64,000 nt of DNA from Frankia alni ACN14a. Lineage in GTDB: Bacteria; Actinomycetota; Actinomycetes; Frankiales; Frankiaceae. The DNA lies in contig NC_008278.1 in NCBI RefSeq assembly GCF_000058485.1, positions 2,350,962-2,414,961 on the forward strand, given 5' to 3'. The notes under the pieces were generated by a model. It worked only from the letters and a program-made list of their open reading frames with translations. It had not been told where the DNA came from and searched no databases. This document shows positions 8,854-18,170 of this stretch, in pieces (the first letter of the stretch is position 1; each line of letters begins with the position of its first letter). The translations under genes and the position numbers were made by a program.

Positions 8854-8857
<4 letters not shown>
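7847..8857 (-). CDS. DUF58 domain protein, middle gene of moxR operon
   Basis: A 336-residue soluble protein of the DUF58 family. The signature YSVGDDVRRMDW is at residues 55-66, followed by ARTTVPHVHD. The second half has a VWA-like fold (LVDLSASSEFGSG, then VVISDFQS). The GTG at 8857 forms a GTGA overlap with the moxR stop, which fixes the start even though the frame is open far upstream through moxR and crtI. The C-terminus is Arg/Gly/Pro-rich. DUF58 proteins are invariably paired with MoxR ATPases, and the tight overlaps on both sides indicate translational coupling. The biochemical role is unknown. Confidence 0.9.
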
Positions 8858-9966
<1,109 letters not shown>

Positions 9967-10050
9967 GCCGGTATTCTCCCAGCCCCGGCGCGGAATGGGG
10001 CGCCAACGGAGTCGGCACGGCTCGGTTGCAAGCGTCTTCTAAGCCCCTGT

Positions 10051-11604
10051 TCAGGAACTTTCGGTCGCTGGGCCGGGCTGGGTCGGGGCCTCGGAGCGCA
10101 GCGCACGCGAGCGGTAACCGCGATCGGCGCCGAGGATCCGCTCCGCCGCGAGCCGTCCCGAGATGAGCACCATCGGCACGCCGACGCCGGGCCGGGTGCC
10201 GCTGCCGGCGAACACCACGTTCGCCAGCCCCGGCGCCATGTTCGCCGGGCGGAACGGGCCGGTCTGGCGGAAGGTGTGGGCGGCGGCGAACGGCGCGCCC
10301 GCGGCCATCCCGCGGGCCCGCCAGTCGGCCGGGGTGGTCACCTGCTCCACCTCGATGGCGTCGCCGAAGCCGGCGTAGCCGCGCCGTTCGCAGGTGGCGA
10401 CGACCTCGTCGCGGTAGCGCGAGCGCAGTACGGACCAGTCCAGGGGCGCGGTGAGGTTCGGCGTCGGGAACAGCACGTAGTAGGCGTGCCCGCCGGCGGG
10501 CGCCATCGCCGGTTCGCTGCGCGACGGCGTGGTGACGAGAAACGACGGGTCGCTCATCAGCTCGCCCCGGTCGATGATCTCCGCGAAGGTCCGCCGCCAG
10601 GCGTGGCCGAAGTGGATGGTGTGGTGCGCCGTGTGCGGGTACTCCGCCCGCGCGCCGGCCAGCAGCAGGAAGCACGACGGGGAGTAGCGCAGCCGGCGCA
10701 GCCGGGCCGGCGCCGCCGCCGGCGGCAGCAGCTCGGCGTAGGCGATCGGCAGGTCCGGGTTGAGGACCACCACGTCCGCGCCGATGCGCTCGCCGGCGGT
10801 GGTGTGCACCGCCACCGCCCGCCCGCCGTGCACCTCCACCCGGCTCACCGTCGTCTCGTAGCGCACGGTCACTCCGTGCTTGACCGCCGCTGCGGTCATC
10901 GCCTCGGCGACGGCGTGCATGCCGCCGGTCGGGTGGTAGACCCCGGCGACGGAGTCCATGTACGAGATGACGGCGTAGAGGGCGAGCGCGTCGTGCGGGG
11001 CCAGCCCGGCGTACATCGCCTGGAAGGAGAACATCCGCCGGGTCCGCGGGTCGCGCAGGTGACGGCCGACGACCGTGTCGAGCCGGCGGAAGCCGCCCAG
11101 CGCCGCGAGCCGGGCGAGCTGTGGGCGCAGCAGCGACAGCGGCGAGTCCACCTGGGCGTCGATGAAGTGCCGCACCTGGGCCCGGTACATCGCCGTGACC
11201 AGGGTGACGAACCGCTCGAAACCGGCGGCCTCCGCCGGGCCGCACAGCGCCCGGATCTGCGCCGCGGTGTCGGCCGGGTCGGCGCGCACGTCCAGCGACG
11301 AGCCGTCGGCGAAGAACCCCCGGTACATCGGGTCGAGCCGGGTCAGCGTCAGCCACCGATCGAGGTCCTCGCCGACGCAGTCCAGCGCGTCGGCGATCAG
11401 CTCGGGCATGGTCAGTACGGTCGGGCCGGTGTCGAACCGGTAGCCGCCGAGGGTGAGCAGCCCCGCCCGCCCGCCCGGCACCGCCTCGCGCTCCAGCACC
11501 GTCACCCGCCGCCCGGCCCCCGCCAGGCGCAGCGCGGCCGACAGCCCCGCGAAGCCCGCCCCGACGATGACGACGTGATCCGTCGGGCCCTCCACCGTGC
11601 GCAT
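10051..11604 (-). CDS. crtI: Phytoene desaturase (CrtI family)
   Basis: A 517-residue FAD-dependent desaturase expected to convert phytoene to lycopene in several steps. The N-terminal dinucleotide-binding motif is VVIVGAGFAGLSAALRLA (residues 11-28), followed by GGRAG and YRFDTGPTVLTMPE, typical of bacterial CrtI. The C-terminal FAD-binding signature is near residues 459-491 (NVVFAGSGTRPGVGVPMVL). A GGAGG ribosome site lies about 10 nt before the ATG at 11604. It starts 42 nt after the crtE stop on the same strand, so crtE-crtI is an operon. It is distinct from the second CrtI-family gene at 16628-18157, whose C-terminal motif is of the GGSTHPGGG type. Confidence 0.9.
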   Translation of the reverse strand: MRTVEGPTDHVVIVGAGFAGLSAALRLAGAGRRVTVLEREAVPGGRAGLLTLGGYRFDTGPTVLTMPELIADALDCVGEDLDRWLTLTRLDPMYRGFFADGSSLDVRADPADTAAQIRALCGPAEAAGFERFVTLVTAMYRAQVRHFIDAQVDSPLSLLRPQLARLAALGGFRRLDTVVGRHLRDPRTRRMFSFQAMYAGLAPHDALALYAVISYMDSVAGVYHPTGGMHAVAEAMTAAAVKHGVTVRYETTVSRVEVHGGRAVAVHTTAGERIGADVVVLNPDLPIAYAELLPPAAAPARLRRLRYSPSCFLLLAGARAEYPHTAHHTIHFGHAWRRTFAEIIDRGELMSDPSFLVTTPSRSEPAMAPAGGHAYYVLFPTPNLTAPLDWSVLRSRYRDEVVATCERRGYAGFGDAIEVEQVTTPADWRARGMAAGAPFAAAHTFRQTGPFRPANMAPGLANVVFAGSGTRPGVGVPMVLISGRLAAERILGADRGYRSRALRSEAPTQPGPATESS

Positions 11605-11646
11605 CCGGCGCCCGCCTCCTCTCCCCGCTCTTCCCGGTCGTCCGCG

Positions 11647-12723
11647 TTACTGTGCCCGTGCCGTGGCCGCGGTCGCGAGCTCCATCAGCGCGCCGCGGGT
11701 GGTGTCGTCCAGATCGGAGCGTGCCAGGACGGCCAGGGCCTGCGCGGTGCGGGCGGCGATCCGCTCCTCGGCTGCGGCCGGTGCGCCGCTGGCCGCGATC
11801 AGTTCGCGCGCCTGTTCGACCGCGCCGGGCCGGGCCGGGCGACCGACGAGGTCACGCAGCCGGGCCGCCGCGGCCGGCCGCGCCTGGCGCAGGGCCAGCG
11901 CCAGCAGCCCGTTGGGCCGGCCGTCGCGCAGGTCCTCCCCGGCGGGCTTGCCGGTCACCGCCGGGTCGCCGAACACCCCGAGGACGTCGTCGCGGAGCTG
12001 GAACGCCTCTCCGAGCGGATGGCCGAACGCCGCGTAGGTCTCCAGCAGGCCGGGACGTGACCCGGCGAGCAGGGCGCCGAGCTGCAACGGTCGGACCACC
12101 GTGTAGCCGGCGGTCTTGTAGCGGGCGATCCGCGCGACCCGAGCCGGGTCCACCTGGCCGCCCCCGGCTCCCCCCTGGCTGGCCCCGGGTCCCACCTGGC
12201 TGGCGAGGTCGAGGTACTGGCCGGCGACGAGCTCGCCGCGCATCCGCGCGTACGTCGGCCAGGCCCGCGCCAGGGCGCCGGGCGTCAGCCCGCTGGCCAT
12301 CAGCAGATCGTCCGCCCAGGTCAGGAAGAGATCGCCGAGCAGGATCGCCGCCGAGCGGCCGAAGGTGTCCGGATCGCCGCCGAGCCGGGCCCGCCGGTGC
12401 ACCAGGGTCAGGCGGCGCTGCGCGCTCGGCGCACCGCGGCGCAGCTGCGAGCCGTCCATCACGTCGTCGTGCACCAGCGCACAGGCGTGTAGCACCTCCA
12501 GGGCTGCGGCGGCCGTCACGATCTCGTCGCAGTCCGGCCCGCCGGCGCCCCGCCAGCCCCAGTAACAGAACGCCGGCCGCACCTGCTTGCCCCCGCTGAG
12601 CAGCACGTCCTCGGCAACCCGGACGAAGGGGTCGAGATCGGCGTCGATGTCGCGCAGCGCCGCCCCCCGGGCGTCGGCGAACCGGCGCAGTACGGCGGAG
12701 ACCCGCGGGCGGACATCGGTCAT
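11647..12723 (-). CDS. crtE: Polyprenyl (geranylgeranyl) diphosphate synthase
   Basis: A 358-residue trans-polyprenyl diphosphate synthase, probably making the C20 geranylgeranyl diphosphate for carotenoids. The first Asp-rich motif is DDVMDGSQLRRG (from residue 86) and the second is FQLRDDVLGVFGD (241-253). GGKQVRP at 44-50 is the conserved diphosphate-binding segment. Product length cannot be fixed by sight, but the downstream crtI strongly suggests C20. The ATG at 12723 is preferred over an in-frame ATG 37 codons upstream, because that extension is Arg/Pro-rich and overlaps the divergent gene. The two divergent starts nearly touch (12723 and 12726), so the promoters must overlap the opposite coding regions or be leaderless. 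A Gly/Gln-rich insert (180-190) is strain-like variation. Confidence 0.9.
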   Translation of the reverse strand: MTDVRPRVSAVLRRFADARGAALRDIDADLDPFVRVAEDVLLSGGKQVRPAFCYWGWRGAGGPDCDEIVTAAAALEVLHACALVHDDVMDGSQLRRGAPSAQRRLTLVHRRARLGGDPDTFGRSAAILLGDLFLTWADDLLMASGLTPGALARAWPTYARMRGELVAGQYLDLASQVGPGASQGGAGGGQVDPARVARIARYKTAGYTVVRPLQLGALLAGSRPGLLETYAAFGHPLGEAFQLRDDVLGVFGDPAVTGKPAGEDLRDGRPNGLLALALRQARPAAAARLRDLVGRPARPGAVEQARELIAASGAPAAAEERIAARTAQALAVLARSDLDDTTRGALMELATAATARAQ

Positions 12724-12725
12724 CG

Positions 12726-13439
12726 GTGACCGGGGTACCGTGCGGTGTGCCCGTGTTCGACACCGCCATCCTGGTGATCGCCGTCGTGCTGCTGGCCGCC
12801 GCGGTGGGCGGTCTGTCCCTGTTGCGGATGCCACCCGCCGAGCTGGTTCACACCGTCGACGGTATAGAGGCCGTCGAGGTCATGGTGGCCGCGGGCCGGG
12901 TCGAGGTCGCCGAGCGCGACCGCTCTGACGTGCGCGTCGACCTCACGGTGCGGCGCCGGCCCGGCCGCTCGGGTCCCGCGGTGACCACCGGCGGGTCGGT
13001 GCTGCGGATCGACGGGCGGCGCAGCGACGTGCGGGTCCGGCTGGCCGTGCCGCCCGGCACGCGGGTGCGCGCCGAGGTGCTCACCGGCGAGATCACCCTG
13101 TGGGGTGTGCGCGGGGAGCTGTCGCTGGTCACCCGCGACGGCACGATCGCCGGCCGCGAGCTCGGCGCCGGCCCGGTCGCCGCCCGCAGCCGGGGCGGGG
13201 ACGTCAACCTGCACTTCAGCGAGCCGCCGGACACGGTCCATGCGCACACCGAGTCCGGTCTTCTGACGGTCATGCTCCCCGACGGCGCGTATGCGGTGGA
13301 GGTCGAGACGGGCGATCCCAGCGCGGTCGACGTGGCGCTGGCGCCGACGCCGGGGGCCACGCGGCGGGTGGTGGCCCGCACCGTCGCCGGCCGGGTGCGC
13401 ATCGGCCTGACCGCCCCGCTGGGGCCGCTGCCGATCTGA
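12726..13439 (+). CDS. DUF4097-like beta-repeat protein with N-terminal membrane anchor
   Basis: A protein of up to 237 residues that I do not recognise precisely. It has one hydrophobic segment near the start (TAILVIAVVLLAAAVGGL) followed by a beta-rich domain with repeated short strands (VEVMVAAGRVEVAERD, VRVRLAVPPGTRVRAEVLTG, ITLWGVRGELSLVTRDGTI). This alternating pattern resembles the putative-adhesin DUF4097 fold. The start is uncertain: GTG at 12726, 12747 or 12753 are all possible, and a TACCGT hexamer at 12736-12741 would suit a [15 protein letters not shown] at 12747. It is divergent from crtE with nearly abutting starts. Nothing links it functionally to carotenoids apart from position. 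Confidence 0.7.
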   Translation: MTGVPCGVPVFDTAILVIAVVLLAAAVGGLSLLRMPPAELVHTVDGIEAVEVMVAAGRVEVAERDRSDVRVDLTVRRRPGRSGPAVTTGGSVLRIDGRRSDVRVRLAVPPGTRVRAEVLTGEITLWGVRGELSLVTRDGTIAGRELGAGPVAARSRGGDVNLHFSEPPDTVHAHTESGLLTVMLPDGAYAVEVETGDPSAVDVALAPTPGATRRVVARTVAGRVRIGLTAPLGPLPI

Positions 13440-13515
13440 TGTGCGTTGATGTCACGTGCCGCTCACGCGTGTTTCCGGCACAGGGGTACGTCTCCGGCCG
13501 TGGTCCGCGCCGGTC

Positions 13516-13521
13516 TACTCT
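13516..13521 (+). promoter_or_regulatory. -10 box of a leaderless metF promoter
   Basis: TACTCT (TAnnnT) ends exactly 6 nt before the ATG at 13528 and there is no ribosome site, the pattern expected for a leaderless transcript. No clear -35 hexamer is visible. Confidence 0.5.
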
Positions 13522-13527
13522 CGTCGC

Positions 13528-14424
13528 ATGACGGCGGTTCGGAGTGCGAGCGCGAAACCGGCGACGATGGGGGAGTTCCTCGCCTCCGGGCGTCCCTCGT
13601 TCTCGTTCGAGTTCTTCCCGCCCCGCACGCCCGAGGGCGAGCGTCACCTGTGGACCGCCCTGCGCCGGATCGAGGCGCTGCGCCCCTCCTTCGTCTCGGT
13701 GACCTACGGCGCGGGCGGCTCGACCCGCGAGGGCACGATCCGGGTGACCGAGCGGATCGCCACCGACACCACCCTCACGCCGATCGCCCACCTCACCGCG
13801 GTCAACCACTCCGTCGCCGAGCTGCGGCAGGTGATCGGCAACTACGCGGGCGCGGGCGTGCGCAACGTGATCGCACTGCGCGGCGACCCGCCCGGCGACC
13901 CGCAGGGCACCTGGACGGCCCACCCCCAGGGGCTGGAGCACGCCGACGAGCTCGTGCGGCTGGTGAAGTCGGTGGGGGACTTCTGCGTCGGGGTGGCGGC
14001 CTTCCCGGACAGGCACCCCCGCTCGCCCGACTTCGACACCGACGCCCGGTACCTGGTGGGCAAGTTCGACGCCGGCGCCGACTACGCCATCACCCAGTTC
14101 TTCTTCGGCGCCGACGACTACTTCCGGCTGGTCGAGCGGGTCCGCGCGCTGGGCTGCGACAAGCCGATCATCCCCGGGATCATGCCGGTGACGAACGTGG
14201 CGCAGATCGTCCGGATGGCACAGCTGTCCGGTGCCGCCTTCCCGCCCGCGCTGGCCGCCCGGCTGCAGGCCGTCGCGGACGACCCGGCGGCGGTGCGGGC
14301 GGTCGGCCTCGAGGTGGCGACCGAGCTGTCCCGCCGCCTGCTCGACGGCGGGGCGCCCGGTCTGCACTTCATCACCCTCAACCGGTCCAGCGCCACGCGG
14401 GAGATCTTCGAGGCGGTCCGGTAG
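13528..14424 (+). CDS. metF: Methylenetetrahydrofolate reductase
   Basis: A 298-residue flavoprotein that reduces 5,10-methylenetetrahydrofolate to 5-methyltetrahydrofolate, supplying methyl groups for methionine synthesis. The [12 protein letters not shown] segment (residues 27-38) includes the catalytic Glu at residue 28, the same position as in E. coli MetF. Further conserved blocks are [56 protein letters not shown] and PIIPGIMPV. The C-terminal [10 protein letters not shown] is also typical. Length is normal for the bacterial enzyme. The ATG at 13528 is supported by a -10 box 6 nt upstream; an in-frame ATG at 13456 would add an Arg/Ser-rich stretch with no similarity. It is a single gene, convergent with the next. 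Confidence 0.95.
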   Translation: MTAVRSASAKPATMGEFLASGRPSFSFEFFPPRTPEGERHLWTALRRIEALRPSFVSVTYGAGGSTREGTIRVTERIATDTTLTPIAHLTAVNHSVAELRQVIGNYAGAGVRNVIALRGDPPGDPQGTWTAHPQGLEHADELVRLVKSVGDFCVGVAAFPDRHPRSPDFDTDARYLVGKFDAGADYAITQFFFGADDYFRLVERVRALGCDKPIIPGIMPVTNVAQIVRMAQLSGAAFPPALAARLQAVADDPAAVRAVGLEVATELSRRLLDGGAPGLHFITLNRSSATREIFEAVR

Positions 14425-14432
14425 GCGGGCGC

Positions 14433-14681
14433 CTACTCGGGATCGTCGTAGGCTTCGAACACGCACAGCAGCCACTCGTCGCGGAAGGTCTGCTCGCGCT
14501 CCAGGGCGAACCCGGCCTGGTTGGCGGTGTCGATCACCGCCGCCACGAGGCCGAGGTCGAGGGTGTTGAAGACCGGGGTGATCCGCACGGCGAGGATCAC
14601 CTGGTGGCGGTGGGGGGCGAAGACCACCCGCGGGTCGAGGTCGTCGAGGCTCTCCACCACGCCGCTTACCTGCTCGGTCAC
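14433..14681 (-). CDS. Small conserved hypothetical protein (82 aa)
   Basis: An 82-residue acidic protein (VTEQVSGVVESLDDLDP at the start, WLLCVFEAYDDPE at the end). The GTG at 14681 is preceded by GGGAGTGAC, giving a good ribosome site at 5-9 nt, so this start is preferred over the longer open frame to 14879. The predicted pattern of strand (RVVFAPHRHQVILAVRITPVF) and helix (DLGLVAAVIDTANQAGF) suggests a small alpha-beta fold. I do not recognise the family. It is convergent with metF (8-nt gap) and divergent from the CDP-alcohol phosphatidyltransferase. Confidence 0.65.
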   Translation of the reverse strand: MTEQVSGVVESLDDLDPRVVFAPHRHQVILAVRITPVFNTLDLGLVAAVIDTANQAGFALEREQTFRDEWLLCVFEAYDDPE

Positions 14682-14841
14682 GTCACTCCCGCCTGGCGGG
14701 GCCGGCCTGGCCTCGTCCGTCCGCTCCCATCGGCCGACGTGGCCGCGGCCCGTGGTGGAAGTCCACGCGACTCTACGTCCCCGGGGCGGTGACGTCCCGG
14801 ACGGGGTCGGCGTCCCGGTCGCGGCTGATGTCCCGGGCAGG

Positions 14842-15540
14842 ATGGACGTTGTGCGCACCCCCGTACCCGACCGCGACACCTATCTCGCGCGCTGGTCGGC
14901 CCTGCACGGCGGGTACGACCCGCGGGGCGGGCTGTGGCTGGTGCGCGCCTGGCTGACGCTGGTCCACCGGGTCGCGAGCCCGCTGGCCGCCCGCCGGGTG
15001 CCGCCGTCGGCGGTGACCGCGGCGGGGGTGGCGGTCACGGCGCTCGCGCTGCCGGCCGCCGCGGCCGGGGGCCGCTGGCCGCTGCTGGCGGTGGTGGTGA
15101 TGCTGCTCGGGGGCGTCGCCGACAGCCTCGACGGAGCCGTGGCCGTCCTGACCGGTCGGGCGAGTGCCTGGGGTTACGTGCTGGACTCGGTCGCCGACCG
15201 CTGCGGCGACGCGCTGTACCTGGTCGCGCTGTGGTACGTCGGGGCGCCGGGCGGTCTGCTCGTCGCCGCCGGATGCGCGCTGGGGCTGCTGGAGTACACC
15301 CGGGCGCGGGCCGGCAGTGCCGGCTTCCGGGAGATCGGCGTCGTGACGATCGGTGAGCGGCCGACGCGGCTCATCGTCGCCGCGTTCGGGCTGGCGGGGG
15401 CCGGCATCGTCCCCGGCCTGGCCGGTTTTGCCGGGACGGTGGCGGCAGGCGCGACGCTCGCGGTCTGCGTGGTCGGCCTCGGCCAGCTCATGCTCACTCT
15501 GCGTGCCCTCCTGCTGGGCGCGCCCCCACCCCGTGACTAG
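14842..15540 (+). CDS. CDP-alcohol phosphatidyltransferase family membrane protein
   Basis: A 232-residue integral membrane enzyme of the CDP-alcohol phosphatidyltransferase family, which transfers a phosphatidyl or related group from a CDP-linked donor to an alcohol. The catalytic motif lies in residues 94-119: D94-x2-D97-G98, then G111-x3-D115-x3-D119, so all four aspartates are present. The usual Ala-Arg pair after DGxx is Ala-Val (101-102), which is unusual. Five to six hydrophobic segments follow, mainly between residues 55-90 and 125-225. The ATG at 14842 has only a weak GGGCAGG in front; a GTG at 14851 is an alternative. The substrate cannot be told from sequence; it could make a phospholipid such as a phosphatidylinositol-type lipid. 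Confidence 0.8.
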   Translation: MDVVRTPVPDRDTYLARWSALHGGYDPRGGLWLVRAWLTLVHRVASPLAARRVPPSAVTAAGVAVTALALPAAAAGGRWPLLAVVVMLLGGVADSLDGAVAVLTGRASAWGYVLDSVADRCGDALYLVALWYVGAPGGLLVAAGCALGLLEYTRARAGSAGFREIGVVTIGERPTRLIVAAFGLAGAGIVPGLAGFAGTVAAGATLAVCVVGLGQLMLTLRALLLGAPPPRD

Positions 15541-15975
15541 CCGGGTGACGACAGCCGGGTGACGGGCGCGTTGTTCGGACCTCCGTCCATTCCTTCGTGC
15601 CGAGGGCGGCGCCCGCTTCTGCGGTCGTGCGCGAACAGACCGTATGCGAGAGATCTGTTCAGTATGCGGACAGTTTTGATGGTCGTCCGACCGGCGGGGT
15701 CCGGAAGATCTGGGCGGTCGCGGTTGACCGCGGGTTGCTCGTCGGTCTCCGCCGGTGGTGGTCGCCGGCCCGCGGGCGGCCGACCAGGGGTCGGAGCGTC
15801 ACCGGCGGAAGCGTGGAAAAGCTGACCAGATGATCCGCATACGCGGATTCTTCTTGGCTTTCCGCCCAGATCTGCGGATTCATCGCTACGATCTGGCCAT
15901 CCGCTCAGTCGCCGATCGGCCGCGGGCCGCGGCCGCGTGACCGGCGAACTCCGCACCCACGAAAGATTCGGGGAA
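15541..15975. other. Long intergenic region with inverted repeats
   Basis: About 435 bp with no convincing gene. An open frame at 15559-15825 is Arg/Gly/Ser-rich and unlike any family. The second half is notably richer in A and T than its surroundings. It contains ATCCGC-ATAC-GCGGAT (15833-15848), TCCGC and GCGGA flanking CCAGATCT (15861-15878), and related GTATGCG copies near 15640-15670. These could be operator sites for the molybdopterin-domain gene that follows. Confidence 0.4.
15833..15848. repeat. Inverted repeat ATCCGC-N4-GCGGAT
   Basis: A perfect 6-bp inverted repeat with a 4-nt centre, about 130 bp before the next gene. The half-site GCGGATTC recurs at 15874. It resembles a dimer operator more than a terminator because the stem is short and no T-run follows. 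Confidence 0.4.
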
Positions 15976-16599
15976 ATGGTGTCGTACCTCGCCCGCAGAG
16001 TGTCCCGTCCGCGTGTCGTCGCGATCGTTCTGGCCCTGGCCGCGATCCTCGTCGTCAGCCTGCTGCCGACCTGGCGGGCCGAGGCCGCCACTCCGGCCGC
16101 CACCCCGGCCCCCGCTGCGGCCGCCGCGCCCGCCAAGGCAGTCCCGCATCCCCTTCCCACCCTGCCGCCGGGCCGGGTGGTGCTCCTCGGCCGGATCGCG
16201 CACCCGGTGCTGCTGACCGTCGCCGATCTCGCCGCGAAGTACCCGCAGCACACCCAGACGGTCTCCTTCCAGAGCGGGGCGGGTCCGCAGACCCACACCT
16301 ACACCGGCCCCCTGCTCTACGACGTCCTGCAGGCGGCGAAGCCGGCGTTGCGCAGTGACGTGAAGAACGACGCGCTGCGCTACGCCGCGGTCGTCCACGC
16401 CAGCGACGGCTACGAGTCGGTCGTCTCGTGGGGCGAGATCGACCCCGGCTTCGCCAACACCGAGGCGCTGCTCGCCGTCACCCAGGACGGCGTGTCGCTG
16501 GCGAAGGAGGGGCCCCGCCTGACCGCCCCCGGCGACACCAAGGGCGGCCGGTACGTCTCCGGCGTCACCGCGGTGACGCTGGTCCGCGCCGGGCTGTAG
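15976..16599 (+). CDS. Secreted/membrane protein with molybdopterin-dependent oxidoreductase-type domain
   Basis: A 207-residue protein. The N-terminus has a basic start and a hydrophobic core (VVAIVLALAAILVVSLLP) that look like a signal peptide or anchor, then an Ala/Pro-rich linker. Residues about 70-205 resemble the sulfite-oxidase-type molybdopterin-binding fold: a leader strand, LTVADLAAKYPQHTQTVSFQ, THTYTGPLLYDVLQAA, a VHASDGYESVVSWGEID segment, and a closing YVSGVTAVTLV. The usual catalytic Cys that binds Mo is not evident, so it may be a cofactor-free relative. The ATG at 15976 is chosen for its position ahead of the signal core, with GGGGAA just upstream; GTG codons at 15979 and 15937 are alternatives. 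It is convergent with the CrtD-like gene. Confidence 0.7.
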   Translation: MVSYLARRVSRPRVVAIVLALAAILVVSLLPTWRAEAATPAATPAPAAAAAPAKAVPHPLPTLPPGRVVLLGRIAHPVLLTVADLAAKYPQHTQTVSFQSGAGPQTHTYTGPLLYDVLQAAKPALRSDVKNDALRYAAVVHASDGYESVVSWGEIDPGFANTEALLAVTQDGVSLAKEGPRLTAPGDTKGGRYVSGVTAVTLVRAGL

Positions 16600-16627
16600 G
16601 CCGCGGGCGCCGGGTGAGTCGGGCCGG

Positions 16628-18157
16628 TCAGGCCGGCCCGACGAGCCCGGCGACGATGCCGGCGGACAACACGACCAGCGGCAGGCCGCCGCCGGGGTGG
16701 GTGGACCCGCCGACGAGGAACAGCCCCGGTACCCGGGCGGCGTTCGGTGGACGCAGGAACGCCGCCCGGGCACCGTTCGACGACCCGCCGTAGATCGATC
16801 CGCCCACCGAACCGGTGCGCCGCTCCAGGTCCGCCGGGGTGATCGTCTCGTACCACCGCAGCCGGGACCGCACGTCGAACCCGCGGGCGGCGAGGATGTC
16901 CAGGACGTGCTGGGCGTAGTGGTCCGCCAGGCCGGGTTCGTCCCAGTCCAGGCCGCGCGCGTCGGGACGCCCCGCCGCGGCGACCGGCGCCGGGGCATGC
17001 GGCGCGGCGTTGACGAGGACGAACCACGCCTCGCCGCCCGGCGGCGCGCAGGCCGGGTCCGCCGGGGCGGCGATGTAGACCGCAGGGTCGGCGGCGAGGC
17101 GCCCGGCGAACACCGCGTCGAACTCGCCGTCGTAGTCCGCCGGGAAGGTGACCGTGTGGTGGCCCAGCCCCGGCGTGGCGCCGGTCAGGGCCAGCAGCAG
17201 CACGAACCCGGACATCGACGGCGTGGCCCGCCCCACGCGGCGCCGCCCGGCCCGGTCGTCCACCAGCCGGCCCCCCGCCCGCCGGGCGTTCTCCGGGCGG
17301 CCGTAGAGCGATGCCGCGTCGACGTTGGCGACGACGACGTCGGCGGGCAGCAGGAGGCCGTCGGCGAGTCGCACCGCGTCGACCCGGCCGCCGGGGGTGC
17401 GGGTCACCGTCAGCACCCGGGTGTCGAGCAGGATCCGGGCCCCGCGCTCCTCGGCGCGCCGCGCGATCGCCTCGCCCAGCCGGCGCAGCCCGCCCTCCAC
17501 GTACCACCCGCCGAAGCGGCGTTCGGCGTGTACCACCGAAACCAGGGCGGCCGGGGCGCGCCGGGGATCGGAGCCGGAGTAGGTCGCGTAGCGGTCCAGC
17601 ACCATCCGTAGGCGGGGGTCGCGCAGGTAGCCGCGGCCCAGGCCGCGCAGGCTGCGGCCGGGGGCGACCGCCGCGACGTCCCCGGGCGAGGCCCAGGCCA
17701 GCCGGGCGAGCCCGGCGGCGCGCACCGGGCTGGACAGAAACGGCCCCTCGGCGGCGTCGAAGACCCGCGCCGCCCGGTCGGCCAGGCGTCGCCAGTCGCC
17801 GCCGGCGCCGCCGCCGAGGCGTTCGTCGAGCTCGGCGGCGAAGGCGCCGTCGTCCGCGTGCGCGGCCAGGGTCGTGCCGTCGGCGAACCGGTAGGAGGCG
17901 ATCGGGTCGAGGCGGCGAAGGTCCAGCTCGGCGCGCAACGGTCCGCCGGTCGCGGCGAACAGGTCCTCGAACACGGCGGGCATGGTCAGCAGGGACGGCC
18001 CGGTGTCGAAGCCGTAGCCGTCCCGCTCGTACCAGCCGAGCTTCCCGCCGATCCGCGACGACTGCTCGCAGACGGTGACCTCATGCCCCGCGGCGGCCAG
18101 GCGGGCCGCGGCGGCCAGCCCGCCCACCCCGGCGCCGATCACCACCACCCGGGCCAC
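16628..18157 (-). CDS. CrtI/CrtD-family carotenoid desaturase
   Basis: A 509-residue FAD-dependent desaturase. The N-terminus ARVVVIGAGVGGLAAAARLA binds FAD; GGKLGWYERDGYGFDTGPS and the C-terminal LFLVGGSTHPGGGLPLVVL are family signatures. The last motif is closer to 1-hydroxycarotenoid 3,4-desaturase (CrtD) than to phytoene desaturase, and a separate crtI is present in the window. It lies directly downstream of a CruG-like glycosyltransferase and CruF-like hydratase. That fits 3,4-desaturation of a 1'-hydroxylated acyclic end group. The GTG at 18157 is 7 nt after a TAGAGT box that overlaps the upstream stop codon, suggesting a [15 protein letters not shown] or re-initiation. The exact bond desaturated is inferred. 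Confidence 0.8.
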   Translation of the reverse strand: MARVVVIGAGVGGLAAAARLAAAGHEVTVCEQSSRIGGKLGWYERDGYGFDTGPSLLTMPAVFEDLFAATGGPLRAELDLRRLDPIASYRFADGTTLAAHADDGAFAAELDERLGGGAGGDWRRLADRAARVFDAAEGPFLSSPVRAAGLARLAWASPGDVAAVAPGRSLRGLGRGYLRDPRLRMVLDRYATYSGSDPRRAPAALVSVVHAERRFGGWYVEGGLRRLGEAIARRAEERGARILLDTRVLTVTRTPGGRVDAVRLADGLLLPADVVVANVDAASLYGRPENARRAGGRLVDDRAGRRRVGRATPSMSGFVLLLALTGATPGLGHHTVTFPADYDGEFDAVFAGRLAADPAVYIAAPADPACAPPGGEAWFVLVNAAPHAPAPVAAAGRPDARGLDWDEPGLADHYAQHVLDILAARGFDVRSRLRWYETITPADLERRTGSVGGSIYGGSSNGARAAFLRPPNAARVPGLFLVGGSTHPGGGLPLVVLSAGIVAGLVGPA

Positions 18158-18164
18158 GGCGTCG

Positions 18165-18170
18165 ACTCTA
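18165..18170 (-). promoter_or_regulatory. -10-like box before the CrtD-like gene
   Basis: TAGAGT on the minus strand ends 7 nt before the GTG at 18157 and includes the TAG stop of the upstream glycosyltransferase. This is the spacing of a leaderless promoter inside an operon. No ribosome site is present between the two genes. Confidence 0.4.

Noticed and set aside
15559-15825. An 88-codon frame in the gap before the molybdopterin-domain gene.
   Set aside because: No ribosome site, low-complexity composition and no similarity; kept as intergenic.
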